A DNA stretch of 64,000 nucleotides from Sulfuricella sp. (GTDB lineage: Bacteria; Pseudomonadota; Gammaproteobacteria; Burkholderiales; Sulfuricellaceae). Below, in pieces: positions 10,042 to 19,025 of the stretch; position 1 is the stretch's first letter, and every line of letters begins with the position of its first letter. The notes beneath the pieces were generated by a model. It was not told where the DNA came from and ran no database searches. It saw only the letters and a list, made by a program, of their open reading frames with translations. The DNA lies in contig JAHFRP010000006.1 of the NCBI GenBank assembly GCA_023266195.1, positions 62,001 through 126,000 of the forward strand, given 5' to 3'. A program made the translations under genes and the position numbers.

Positions 10042-11490
10042 TTGGAAATACTCTGGACACTGGCCATCCCTCTGATTGGCGGCCTGCTGCTGGCGCTGTT
10101 CGGCGGCCGCCGCTTCGCGCCCGAGCTGAATTCCGCGATGAGCCTGGGCACCTTCGTCGCAGCGGCGGCGCTGACCGTCCGGGTGATCACCGACGGCCCG
10201 ATCACCGCGCTCAACGAGCAGTTTTTCGTCGATTCGTTCAACGTCTTCCTGGTCGCCCTGACCGCCCTCGTCGGACTCACCACCTCGCTGTTCTCGCGCC
10301 CCTACATGCGCATCGAGCAGCACCACGGCAAACTCTCGGTCAACATGCTGCGCCTCTACCACAGCATGTACCAGCTGTTCACCTTCACCATGCTGCTCGC
10401 GCTTCTGACCAACAACCTCGGCATCATGTGGGTGGCGATGGAAGCCGCGACGCTCACCACCGTGCTGCTGGTTTCGCTCTACCGCACCCCGGCCAGCCTG
10501 GAAGCGGCCTGGAAATACTTCATCCTGTGCGGCGTCGGCATCGCCCAGGCGCTGTTCGGCACCATCCTGGTCTATTTCGCGGCGGAAAAGCTGCTGGGCG
10601 CCGGCGGCAATGCGCTGCTGTGGACGCACCTCGACAGCGTCAAGGCGCACCTCGAACCCACCGTGCTGTCGCTCGCCTTCGTCTTCCTGCTGGTGGGCTA
10701 CGGCACCAAGGTCGGCCTGGCGCCGCTGCACAACTGGCTGCCCGACGCCCACGCCGAAGGCCCGACGCCGGTATCCGCCGTGCTTTCCGGCCTGCTGCTC
10801 AACGTCGCGCTGTACGCCGTGATGCGCTCCAAGGTGCTGGTGGACGGCGCGCTGGGCAGCCATTTCGCCGGCGACCTGATGATGGGGTTCGGCCTGCTTT
10901 CCGTGGTCATGGCCGCCTTCTTCCTGTCGCGCCAGAAGGACGTCAAGCGCATGTTCGCCTATTCCTCGATCGAGCACATGGGGCTGATGACCTTCGCCTT
11001 CGGCATGGGCGGCCCGGTCGCCACCTTCGCCGGCATGCTGCACATGACGGTGCATTCGCTCACCAAGTCGGCGATCTTCTTCGCCGTCGGCCACGCCACG
11101 CAAAAGGCCGGCACCCAGCTGATGGAAAACATCCGCGGCCTGATCAAGACCAGCCCCACCATCGGCTGGGGCCTCGTCATCGGCTCGCTCGCCATCCTCG
11201 GCATGCCGCCGTTCGGCGTGTTCGCCAGTGAATTCATGATCATCACCACCGCCATGCACACCTACCCGTGGACCACGCCGTTCCTGCTCACCGCGTTGGG
11301 CGTCGCGTTCGCCGCGATTTTCAGCCGCGTGCAGACCATGGTGTTCGGCGAGACCGTCGGCCAGCGCCTGCCCCATCCGCCCGCGCTGGTGCCGGTATTC
11401 GTGCACCTGGGGCTGGTGCTGCTGCTCGGCTTGTACATCCCGCCCTATCTCGCGGTGTGGTATCGCCAGGCGGCGGCGTTGATTGGCTAA
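10042..11490 (+). CDS. HyfF-like antiporter subunit (NuoN/MrpD family)
   Basis: A 482-residue polytopic antiporter-like subunit, the second of this type in the operon. Motifs include GIMWVAMEAATLTTVLLVSL, KVGLAPLHNWLPDAHAEGP and MFAYSSIEHMGLMTFAFGMG, with the conserved Glu and Lys of the proton channel visible. Translation appears to start with TTG at 10042, one base after the previous stop and behind GGAAGAA; no ATG gives a full-length N terminus. A 51-base spacer with a REP-like palindrome separates it from the large-subunit gene. Confidence 0.92.
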   Translation: MEILWTLAIPLIGGLLLALFGGRRFAPELNSAMSLGTFVAAAALTVRVITDGPITALNEQFFVDSFNVFLVALTALVGLTTSLFSRPYMRIEQHHGKLSVNMLRLYHSMYQLFTFTMLLALLTNNLGIMWVAMEAATLTTVLLVSLYRTPASLEAAWKYFILCGVGIAQALFGTILVYFAAEKLLGAGGNALLWTHLDSVKAHLEPTVLSLAFVFLLVGYGTKVGLAPLHNWLPDAHAEGPTPVSAVLSGLLLNVALYAVMRSKVLVDGALGSHFAGDLMMGFGLLSVVMAAFFLSRQKDVKRMFAYSSIEHMGLMTFAFGMGGPVATFAGMLHMTVHSLTKSAIFFAVGHATQKAGTQLMENIRGLIKTSPTIGWGLVIGSLAILGMPPFGVFASEFMIITTAMHTYPWTTPFLLTALGVAFAAIFSRVQTMVFGETVGQRLPHPPALVPVFVHLGLVLLLGLYIPPYLAVWYRQAAALIG

Positions 11491-11507
11491 TTCATGGAAG
11501 TCCGTAG

Positions 11508-11528
11508 GTCGGGCACCCCGTGCCCGAC
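11508..11528. repeat. REP-like palindrome GTCGGGCAC-CCC-GTGCCCGAC
   Basis: A 9-bp perfect stem with a 3-base loop inside the Ehr operon, between the HyfF-like gene and the large-subunit gene. The same unit occurs at 28614, 29185, 29233, 44576 and 44621. Here there is no T-run, so read-through is expected; it may stabilise or process the transcript. Confidence 0.85.
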
Positions 11529-11541
11529 AACAAGGTAAAAA

Positions 11542-13089
11542 ATGAGACTGGACCAGTTCCCGAACAAATTTCCAAAACTCCCCGGCGTGGCGCCGATCTG
11601 GCACGGCACGGTGGATGCGCAGGAATTCCGCAACCTGTGCGAGCAGGTCGCGCGCGGCGGCGGCAAGCTGGTGGCGCTGTGGGGCAGCGACGAAGTGGCG
11701 CGCGACGCCGGCTACGCGCTGCATGTTTCCCTGGTCACCGCGCTCGGCATGCTGTGCCTGAGCCTGCCGATCGCCGTCGAACGCCCGACATTCCCCGACA
11801 TCAGCGACCTGTTCCCCGCCGCCAACCGGATGCAGCGCGCCGTCGCCGATCTGCTCGGGCTGCATGCCGCCGGCAACGACGACCACCGCAAATGGCTGCG
11901 CCATGGCTCCTGGCCGCGCGACGTGCATCCGCTCAGGAAGAATTTCGACGGCAGCGCCGCGTTCACCACCGAAACCGACGCCTACCGCTTCGTCCCGGTC
12001 AGCGGCGACGGCGTCCATGAAATTCCGGTCGGCCCGGTGCATGCCGGCACCATCGAGCCGGGCCATTTCCGCTTCTCGGTGATCGGCGAGCGCGTGCTGC
12101 GCCTGGAAGAGCGCCTCGGCTATACCCACAAGGGCATCGAAAAACGCTTCGAGAGCATGAACCTGGAACAGGGCGCCAGGCTCGCCGGCCGGATCAGCGG
12201 CGACAGCACCGTGGCCTACGCCTGGGCCTACGCGCAGGCGGTCGAAAGCGTCACCGGCACCACCGTGCCGCCGCGCGCCGCCGCGCTGCGCGCCGTCCTG
12301 CTCGAACTGGAGCGCATCCACAACCACCTCGGCGACCTCGGCTACCTCGGCAACGACGTGGCGCTGGCATTCGGCTTCGCCCAGTTCTGGATTCTCAAGG
12401 AAGACCTGCTGCGCCTGCAAGGCGAACTGTTCGGCCACCGCTACTTGATGGACAAGGTCGTCCCCGGCGGCGTGGCCTGCGACCTCGACTCCAGCGGCTG
12501 CGACACGCTGCTCAAGTTCTTCGGGCATCTCGAACGCGAGATCGCCACGCTGAAAAACATCTACGACGAACACGCCGGCGCCCAGGACCGCTTCCTCACC
12601 ACCGGCCGGGTCTCGCCCGACCTGGCGGCGCAGCTCGGGCTGACCGGCCTGTGCGGACGCGCCAGCGGCCAGGCGTGGGACCTGCGCGCCCAGTTTCCCT
12701 GCGCGCCCTACGACGATCTGGAAGTGCGCATGGCGACCCACCGCAACGGCGACGTCGCGGCCCGCGTCACCGTGCGCTTCGAGGAAGTGATGGAATCGAT
12801 GCGCCTGATCCGCCTGCTGCTGAAACAGCTGCCGCCGGGCGAACTCTATGCCGCGCCCGGCGATGCGCCGGAAAACGTGCTCGGGCTGGGCTGGGTCGAA
12901 GGCTGGCGCGGCGAAATCCTGGTCGCGCTGCACACCGGCAAGGACAACGCCATCCACCGCCTGCATCCGCACGACCCGTCGTGGCAGAACTGGCCGGTGC
13001 TGGAGCATGCGATCATCGGCAACATCGTGCCGGACTTCCCGCTAATCAACAAATCCTTCAACCTGAGCTACACCGGGCAGGACCTGTGA
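11542..13089 (+). CDS. HyfG/NuoCD-like large subunit without NiFe-binding cysteines
   Basis: A 515-residue soluble subunit. Residues about 1-135 form a NuoC-like domain (FPAANRMQRAVADLLG, DVHPLRKNF) fused to a NuoD/hydrogenase large-subunit domain. In hydrogenases the first metal motif is RxCGxC; here the position reads RISGDSTVAY (about residue 217). The C-terminal DPCxxC motif is replaced by an end reading SFNLSYTGQDL. No NiFe centre can therefore be bound. Family knowledge: such proteins belong to energy-converting hydrogenase-related (Ehr) complexes, and complex I NuoD has lost the same cysteines. The electron donor and acceptor are unknown. No maturation genes occur in the window. Confidence 0.9.
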   Translation: MRLDQFPNKFPKLPGVAPIWHGTVDAQEFRNLCEQVARGGGKLVALWGSDEVARDAGYALHVSLVTALGMLCLSLPIAVERPTFPDISDLFPAANRMQRAVADLLGLHAAGNDDHRKWLRHGSWPRDVHPLRKNFDGSAAFTTETDAYRFVPVSGDGVHEIPVGPVHAGTIEPGHFRFSVIGERVLRLEERLGYTHKGIEKRFESMNLEQGARLAGRISGDSTVAYAWAYAQAVESVTGTTVPPRAAALRAVLLELERIHNHLGDLGYLGNDVALAFGFAQFWILKEDLLRLQGELFGHRYLMDKVVPGGVACDLDSSGCDTLLKFFGHLEREIATLKNIYDEHAGAQDRFLTTGRVSPDLAAQLGLTGLCGRASGQAWDLRAQFPCAPYDDLEVRMATHRNGDVAARVTVRFEEVMESMRLIRLLLKQLPPGELYAAPGDAPENVLGLGWVEGWRGEILVALHTGKDNAIHRLHPHDPSWQNWPVLEHAIIGNIVPDFPLINKSFNLSYTGQDL

Positions 13090-13090
13090 T

Positions 13091-13618
13091 ATGTACCAGA
13101 TCATCAAGCAAATCCTGAAGACCGGCATCAAGACCGAAACCCCGCCCGCGCCGGACGATGCCCTGCGCGTCGAAGCCCAGCACCTGCAAGGAGAAATCCT
13201 GCGCCACCTCGGCGGGGCGCTGGCGATCCGCTGCGTCGATGCCGGCTCCTGCAACGGCTGCGATCTGGAAATCCACGCCCTCAACAACGCCTACTACAAC
13301 CTCGAAGGACTCGGCATCCATTTCGTCGCCAGCCCCCGCCACGCCGACCTGCTGCTGGTCACCGGCCCGGTTTCGCGCCACATGGAAACCGCGCTCAAGC
13401 GCACCTACGACGCCATGCCCGAGCCGAAGCTGGTGGTCGCCGTCGGCGACTGCGGCTGCGACGGCGGCATTTTCGGCACGAGCTATGCCACTTGCGGCAG
13501 GGTCTCCAACGTCATCCCGGTGGACGTCGCCGTGCCCGGCTGCCCACCCACGCCGATCGCCCTGATGCAAGGTATCCTTACCGCCGTTTCGGGTGAAACG
13601 AAAGCCGGAAAGACATAA
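13091..13618 (+). CDS. HyfI/NuoB-like small subunit with N2-type [4Fe-4S] site
   Basis: A 175-residue subunit of the NuoB/HycG family. Four cysteines expected to bind the membrane-proximal [4Fe-4S] cluster are present: two in AGSCNGCDLEI (about residues 54 and 57), one in GDCGCDGG (about 120) and one in PGCPPTP (about 150). Thus the electron-transfer site is kept while the catalytic NiFe site in the partner subunit is lost. The ATG lies one base after the previous stop. There is no ferredoxin-like HyfA/HyfH gene in this operon, so the electron entry route is unclear. Confidence 0.9.
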   Translation: MYQIIKQILKTGIKTETPPAPDDALRVEAQHLQGEILRHLGGALAIRCVDAGSCNGCDLEIHALNNAYYNLEGLGIHFVASPRHADLLLVTGPVSRHMETALKRTYDAMPEPKLVVAVGDCGCDGGIFGTSYATCGRVSNVIPVDVAVPGCPPTPIALMQGILTAVSGETKAGKT

Positions 13619-13736
13619 AAGGCGCGGCGCTTTTTCGCCTTTCCCGCTGCGGCTCCTGCATGCGCCACGGCCGACAGCCCCTTCCTGGCGTGGTACCATG
13701 TCGTCCACTGTAACCACCAACGGTCGAGCATGACTA

Positions 13737-13898
13737 GAAGCCTGTCGGACTTAAAGGAAATCGGCTGCAAATCCGCCTGGCCGGTCCATATTTCGCCGCT
13801 TTCTTGGTCAATAGAATGACTATTGACCTGCAAAACCGGCAAAATCTGTCCTCGCCCAGCCGAATTTTCGCTTCGATTCTTCAAGTCCGACAGGCTCC
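13737..13898. mobile_element. 162-bp foldback/MITE-like element, copy A
   Basis: The ends are GAAGCCTGTCGGACTT and AAGTCCGACAGGCTCC, a terminal inverted repeat. Both halves are imperfectly complementary along their length and meet at GGTCAATAGAATGACTATTGACC. The flanks read CTAG on both sides, a possible target site. It is almost identical, in the same orientation, to copy D at 61300 and inverted relative to copies B and C. No transposase is encoded. Its right half is read through into the TonB receptor gene and contains that frame's only start codons. Confidence 0.85.
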
Positions 13899-15885
13899 TA
13901 GCATCCTCCGCGCCCGGAACCTGCGCCGATGTGCCGGAATAATTCCCGTCTCCCTTTGCCTGCTGGCTCCGACACTTTCCGCCGCGACGGAAGACGAGAT
14001 GGTGTTGTTCCGCGACATCCCGTCGGTTTTCGGCGCATCCAAACACGAGCAGGAAATCGGCGAGGCGCCTTCATCCGTCAGCCTCGTCACCGCCGATGAA
14101 ATCCGAAAATACGGCTATCGCACCCTGGCCGACATCCTCGCCAACATCAGGGGCTTCACCGTCACCAACGACCGCAACTACGCCTATCTCGGCGCGCGCG
14201 GGTTCAACCGCCCAGGCGATTACAACTCCAGATTCCTCGTTCTCGTCGACGGCCACCGGATCAACGACAACATCTACGATTCCGCCCTGATCGGCACCGA
14301 GGGCGTGATCGACGTGGATCTCATCGACCGCATCGAGATCATCCGCGGGCCGAGTTCGTCGCTTTACGGAAACAACGCCTTCTTTGGCGTGATCAGCATC
14401 ATCACCCGACGCGGCGGACGCGACCTGAAAGGCGTCGAACTGGCCGCTGCGGCCGCGAACAACGCCACGGGCAAGGGGCGGGCCAGCTATGGCAACCGCC
14501 TCGAAAACGGGCTGGAAATACTGCTTTCTGCCTCCGCCTATCGCAGCGGAGGCTACGGTGGCCTGTACTACCCGGAATTCGACACGCCGGCAACCGGCAA
14601 CGGCATCGCCCGCAATGCGGATGCCGACCGCAGCGACAGCGTGTTCGGCAAATTCCAGTTTGAAAATTTCACCCTGCACACCGCGTTTTCCACTCGCACC
14701 AAGAATATCCCCACCGGCTCCTTCGGCACGGTCTTCGGCGACCCCGGCACCCGCACCACCGATGAACGCAGTTATGTCGACCTGCAATACGGAGCGGACC
14801 TGACCGACGTTTCGGACATCATGACGCGTGTCTACTATGACGGCTATGGCTATCGCGGCGATTACATCTACAGCACGCCCATCTATCGAGTGAATCTGGA
14901 TACCGCTCGGGGAAACGCACTGGGCGCCGAAATCCTGTATAGCCGCAAGCTGATGACCGGACACAAGCTGACACTGGGCGCCGAGTACATGGACAACCTG
15001 CGCCAGGAACAGGGCAACCGCGACGTCACCGGCATCTTTCTGGACGACCGCCGCAACTCCACCAACTGGGGGGCTTACGTGCAGGACGAATTCGCCTTCA
15101 GCGACAAGCTGCTGATGAATGCCGGACTACGGCACGATCACTCCCAGACCGCAGGCGGCAGCACCAATCCCCGTCTGGCACTCATCTACCGCCCCAGCGA
15201 GGCGGCGACCTGGAAGTTCCTGTATGGCACCGCCTTCCGCGCGCCCAACGTCTATGAGCTGTACTACAACGATGGCGGCAACACCCAGAAGCCCAGCAAC
15301 GGCCTCAAGCCGGAAACCGTCAAGACCGCCGAGATCGTGCTGGAACAGCCATTGGCCAGGGGTTGGTTCGCAACGGCCAGCGTTTACCGTTACCGGATCA
15401 ACGACCTGATCGACCAGGTGATCGACCCGGCTGACAATCTGCTGGTGTTCCGCAACCTGGACAGCGTCATGGCCACCGGTCTGGAACTGGAGCTCGACGG
15501 CAAAACCGGACAAGGCTACGAAGGCCGCGCCAGCATCACCTACCAGGAAAACGCCACCTCCAGCGGCGGGATGCTCACCAATTCTCCCCGCTTGCAGGCC
15601 AAGCTCAACCTGATTGCGCCGCTGGCGTCGGAAAAGCTCCATGCCGGACTGGAAATGCGCTATCTCAGCAGACGCAAGACCGTCCAGGGAAACATGGCCG
15701 ACGCCGCCCTGGTTGCCAACTTGACGCTGTTCAGCCAGGGCTTGCGCAAGGACGTGAAGCTGTCGGCCAGCATCTACAACCTGTTCGACAGAAAATACTA
15801 CGACCCTGGTGGCACCGAGCATATCCAGGACCAGATCGAGCAGGACGGACGAGCGTTTCGGCTCAAGGCCGAGTTCAATTACTAG
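13816..15885 (+). CDS. TonB-dependent outer-membrane receptor
   Basis: About 689 residues. A plug domain follows the signal region (SSVSLVTADEIRKYGYRTLA, then VLVDGHRIND and IEIIRGPSSSLYGNNAFFGV). A C-terminal beta barrel ends with EQDGRAFRLKAEFNY. A signal-peptide core CAGIIPVSLCLLAPTLSA precedes the mature start near ATEDEM. Every in-frame start (TTG 13804, ATG 13816) lies inside repeat copy A, so the first 28 residues derive from the repeat and no ribosome-binding site is visible. Expression may be altered, or an unusual start may be used after the repeat. The next gene, for a periplasmic binding protein, begins 5 bases after the stop. The substrate is unknown. Confidence 0.85.
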   Translation: MTIDLQNRQNLSSPSRIFASILQVRQAPSILRARNLRRCAGIIPVSLCLLAPTLSAATEDEMVLFRDIPSVFGASKHEQEIGEAPSSVSLVTADEIRKYGYRTLADILANIRGFTVTNDRNYAYLGARGFNRPGDYNSRFLVLVDGHRINDNIYDSALIGTEGVIDVDLIDRIEIIRGPSSSLYGNNAFFGVISIITRRGGRDLKGVELAAAAANNATGKGRASYGNRLENGLEILLSASAYRSGGYGGLYYPEFDTPATGNGIARNADADRSDSVFGKFQFENFTLHTAFSTRTKNIPTGSFGTVFGDPGTRTTDERSYVDLQYGADLTDVSDIMTRVYYDGYGYRGDYIYSTPIYRVNLDTARGNALGAEILYSRKLMTGHKLTLGAEYMDNLRQEQGNRDVTGIFLDDRRNSTNWGAYVQDEFAFSDKLLMNAGLRHDHSQTAGGSTNPRLALIYRPSEAATWKFLYGTAFRAPNVYELYYNDGGNTQKPSNGLKPETVKTAEIVLEQPLARGWFATASVYRYRINDLIDQVIDPADNLLVFRNLDSVMATGLELELDGKTGQGYEGRASITYQENATSSGGMLTNSPRLQAKLNLIAPLASEKLHAGLEMRYLSRRKTVQGNMADAALVANLTLFSQGLRKDVKLSASIYNLFDRKYYDPGGTEHIQDQIEQDGRAFRLKAEFNY

Positions 15886-15890
15886 TCGCC

Positions 15891-16823
15891 ATGTCGAAGT
15901 ACCCCAATTTCCTCTGCACGGCCCTGGCCTTTTTCATGGCCTGGGCTCCCCTGCCCGCGGCAGCCAGGGACTTTCACATCGTAGCCATTTCCAGCCATAA
16001 CGAAGCCCCCTACCGGCAAGTACTGGACGGTTTCCGCCAGTTCCTCGCGGACAAGGGCACCCCGGTCGCCCTTGAATCCTTCTCGCTGGATACGGATAGT
16101 GCGGCCGCCGAGCAAGGGATGCAAAAAGCCGCGGGGAAAAGCGACACGCTTTTCCTGACCCTTGGCGCCGCCGCCACTCAGGCGGTGACACGACAAAACG
16201 GCACCAGCCCGGTGGTTGCCTGCCTGGTGCTGAATGCGGACAACCTGCTTCAGTCCGGCAACGTCACCGTGGTGGCGCTCGATTTCCCGCTGGAAACCCA
16301 GGTTGCATGGATCAGGAAGTTCCTGCCCGACGCCAAGAACATCGGCATTCTTTACAATCCGGCGGAAGGCAGAAACAGGATCGAACTGGCGGATCGCTTG
16401 CTGCGAAAAGCCGGAATGACGCTCTATACGAGGGAAGTTGCGAAACCGCAGGATTTGCCGGAAGCTTTGGAAAAAATGGCGAAGAAACCGGTGGACGCGC
16501 TGTGGAGCCTGCCCGACCCGCTGATCTATTCTCCACAAACGGCGAAACCCATTCTTCTGTTCTCTTTCCGCAACCGGATACCCCTGATCGGGCTGTCCGA
16601 TGCATGGGTCAGGGCGGGAGCCCTGTACGCGCTGGAATGGAATTACGAAGAAGTCGGCCGGCAATGTGCGGCAACGGCGGTAAAATTGACCCAAAGCTCC
16701 AAAGGTCTGCCGCTCGCACTGCCGAACAAGGTATATTACTCCGTCAACGCCCGCACCGCGAGGCACATGAATCTGGAAATCCCCTCGGAACTGCAAAAAG
16801 AAGCCAGCCAGGTGCACGAGTAG
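15891..16823 (+). CDS. Periplasmic ABC-type substrate-binding protein (PF04392-like)
   Basis: A 310-residue exported protein with a signal peptide (LCTALAFFMAWAPLPAAA, cleavage before RDF). Its fold pattern resembles the ABC substrate-binding family PF04392: VAISSHNEAPYRQVLDGFRQ, LGAAATQAV, NIGILYNPAEGRNRIE and PVDALWSLPDPLIYS. No permease or ATPase gene is nearby. Instead it sits 5 bases after a TonB receptor gene and 9 bases before a membrane GGDEF-EAL gene. Inference: it works as a ligand sensor or relay rather than as part of an ABC importer. It could present the receptor's substrate to the periplasmic domain of the c-di-GMP enzyme. Confidence 0.85.
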   Translation: MSKYPNFLCTALAFFMAWAPLPAAARDFHIVAISSHNEAPYRQVLDGFRQFLADKGTPVALESFSLDTDSAAAEQGMQKAAGKSDTLFLTLGAAATQAVTRQNGTSPVVACLVLNADNLLQSGNVTVVALDFPLETQVAWIRKFLPDAKNIGILYNPAEGRNRIELADRLLRKAGMTLYTREVAKPQDLPEALEKMAKKPVDALWSLPDPLIYSPQTAKPILLFSFRNRIPLIGLSDAWVRAGALYALEWNYEEVGRQCAATAVKLTQSSKGLPLALPNKVYYSVNARTARHMNLEIPSELQKEASQVHE

Positions 16824-16832
16824 CCCGACACG

Positions 16833-19010
16833 ATGCTTAAGCTCACAGCCAAACTCAACCTTCTGAGCATTACCATGATCGTGGTGACGTCGATGGGAAT
16901 TGCCCTGTTTCTGGTGCGCCAGGAAATAGCCGATTCCCGCCGGGAACTGCACAGCCAGGGCAAGATTATCGCTTCCATGCTGGCCGACAACAGCGAATAC
17001 GCCGTCTACACCACGAATCACGAAAGTCTGGGGCAAGTCATCCAGAACCTGTCCCAACAACCGGACGTAGCCTATGCGGCCATACTGGATGAAAACAGGA
17101 AGGTGCTGGCGGAGCGGATGTTCCGCTCCGCCGGCGTCGTGCCGCCCGTCCCCGCCTACAGATCCGGGAAAGACATGTGGGTGGCGGATATCACCGACCC
17201 CGGCAGCGGGGGCGGCTACCTGGATTTCCTGATGCCGATCATGGGCACCGCCACACCCGCCCCGGAAGCCAGCCATCTGGGCAACCTGGAAAACAGGAAA
17301 AAACGGGACATCATCGGCTATGTCAGGCTGGGCATGAGCCAGGAGCGGATGCACAGCGACATCCGGGAGTTCCTGGTCGCAACCGTCATTTTCACTTCAA
17401 TACTCGTGGTGCTTGGGACATTCGTCACGGTAATGATTACCCGGCGCATTGTCGCCCCCATCCGCAACGTTGCCACGATTGCCCGTGAAATTTCCGAGGG
17501 GCAGCTCGGGCGGCGGATGGAGGTCGCCTCCCACGACGAGATCAGCGACCTGGCTTTATCCTTCAACCAGATGATCGACCATCTTCGGGAATATCGGGGG
17601 CAGGTCGAAGACTACCGCCGCACTCTGGAAGAAAAGGTCGACCAGCGTACCCGCCAGCTTAAAGAAGCCACCGAACACGCCTTCCAGCTCGCCCAGCACG
17701 ACATGCTGACCGGCCTGCCCAACCGGGCCATGCTCACCGAACACCTGCACCACGCGCTGGCACAGGCATCGCGCCACGAAAGGCGGGTGGCGGTGCTGTT
17801 CATCGACCTCGATCATTTCAAGAACATCAACGATGCGCTGGGCCACGATACGGGTGACATCATGCTCAGAAGCACCGCGGCCAGGCTGCTCGACTCGGTG
17901 CGGGAAAGCGACACCGTTGCCCGCCTGGGCGGCGACGAATTCGTGGTAATCCTGCCTGACGCGGACAACGAGCGCGACACCTCCGCAGTGGCGCACCAGA
18001 TCCTCGACGCCCTGGCCAGACCGTTCGAACTGACCGGCAAGGAATTCCATATCTCCTGCAGCATCGGCATCAGCCTTTATCCGGAGGATGGCTCCGACGC
18101 CACGAGCCTGGTAAAGAATGCCGACACGGCAATGTACAACGCCAAGGACAGCGGCCGGAACACCTATCGTTTCTACACCCCGGACATGAATGTCCGGGTG
18201 ATGGAACGCCTGAAAATGGAAAGCAGCCTGCGCCGCGGCCTGGAGCGTAATGAATTCTTTCTGGTTTACCAGCCCCAGGTGGACCTCGCCGACGGCGCCG
18301 TAATTGGGCTGGAAGCTCTGCTGCGCTGGAAGCAACCTGACGAAGGGCTGATTTCCCCGGCGCGGTTCATTCCCGTGGCGGAAGAGTCCGGCCTTATTCT
18401 TCCCCTCAGCGAATGGGTACTCCGTACCGCCTGCGCCCAGACCAAATATTGGCTCGACCAGGGCATCGATCCGGGGCGCGTGGCGGTAAATTTTTCCATG
18501 CGCCAGTTCGAGCAGCAGAATCTGGTGCAACTGGTGGCGCAAATCCTGCGCGAAACCGGACTGGACGCCCGCTACCTGGAGCTGGAGTTGACGGAAACCC
18601 TGATCAGCCGCAACCCGGGCAAGGCCATTGCCACCCTCTCCGCATTGCGGGAAATGGGCGTGGATATCTCCATCGACGATTTCGGCACCGGCTATTCCAG
18701 CCTGAGCTACCTAACCCGCTTTCCGATCCACAAGATCAAGATCGACCGATCCTTCGTCCTGGGCATCGGCAACGACCCCAGCGACGAAGCGGTCATCAAC
18801 GCCATTATCGCCATGGCCCACAGCCTCGGGCTGACGGCCATCGCCGAGGGCGTGGAAACCGAGGCCCAGCTTGCATTTCTGCGAGCACATGGATGCGATC
18901 AGATTCAGGGGTTCCTGTTCAGCCGGCCATTGCCCGCCGAGAAAGCCGCCGAGTTCGTGGCCGATGCCACGGTGCGGGCAGGGCAGCCGGCCGGCTGGCC
19001 CAGGATATAA
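16833..19010 (+). CDS. Membrane GGDEF-EAL c-di-GMP protein with periplasmic sensor and HAMP
   Basis: A 725-residue inner-membrane protein. One membrane helix near residues 10-30, a periplasmic region to about 180, a second helix (VIFTSILVVLGTFVTVMI), a HAMP segment (VAPIRNVATIAREISEGQ) and a short coiled coil come first. The GGDEF domain keeps RLGGDEFVV and the inhibitory-site RxxD (RESD) five residues upstream. The EAL domain keeps IGLEALLRW, VNFS, ELTETL, SIDDFGTGYSSL, IKIDRSF and AEGVETEAQ, so both synthesis and hydrolysis look chemically possible. It is last in a three-gene set with a TonB receptor and a binding protein, which suggests ligand-controlled c-di-GMP turnover. Confidence 0.93.
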   Translation: MLKLTAKLNLLSITMIVVTSMGIALFLVRQEIADSRRELHSQGKIIASMLADNSEYAVYTTNHESLGQVIQNLSQQPDVAYAAILDENRKVLAERMFRSAGVVPPVPAYRSGKDMWVADITDPGSGGGYLDFLMPIMGTATPAPEASHLGNLENRKKRDIIGYVRLGMSQERMHSDIREFLVATVIFTSILVVLGTFVTVMITRRIVAPIRNVATIAREISEGQLGRRMEVASHDEISDLALSFNQMIDHLREYRGQVEDYRRTLEEKVDQRTRQLKEATEHAFQLAQHDMLTGLPNRAMLTEHLHHALAQASRHERRVAVLFIDLDHFKNINDALGHDTGDIMLRSTAARLLDSVRESDTVARLGGDEFVVILPDADNERDTSAVAHQILDALARPFELTGKEFHISCSIGISLYPEDGSDATSLVKNADTAMYNAKDSGRNTYRFYTPDMNVRVMERLKMESSLRRGLERNEFFLVYQPQVDLADGAVIGLEALLRWKQPDEGLISPARFIPVAEESGLILPLSEWVLRTACAQTKYWLDQGIDPGRVAVNFSMRQFEQQNLVQLVAQILRETGLDARYLELELTETLISRNPGKAIATLSALREMGVDISIDDFGTGYSSLSYLTRFPIHKIKIDRSFVLGIGNDPSDEAVINAIIAMAHSLGLTAIAEGVETEAQLAFLRAHGCDQIQGFLFSRPLPAEKAAEFVADATVRAGQPAGWPRI

Positions 19011-19025
19011 CCACGCATAATCCCA

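Noticed and set aside
6429-13618. Functional NiFe hydrogenase-4 / formate hydrogenlyase
   Set aside because: The large subunit has none of the four NiFe-binding cysteines and no maturation or formate dehydrogenase genes are present.
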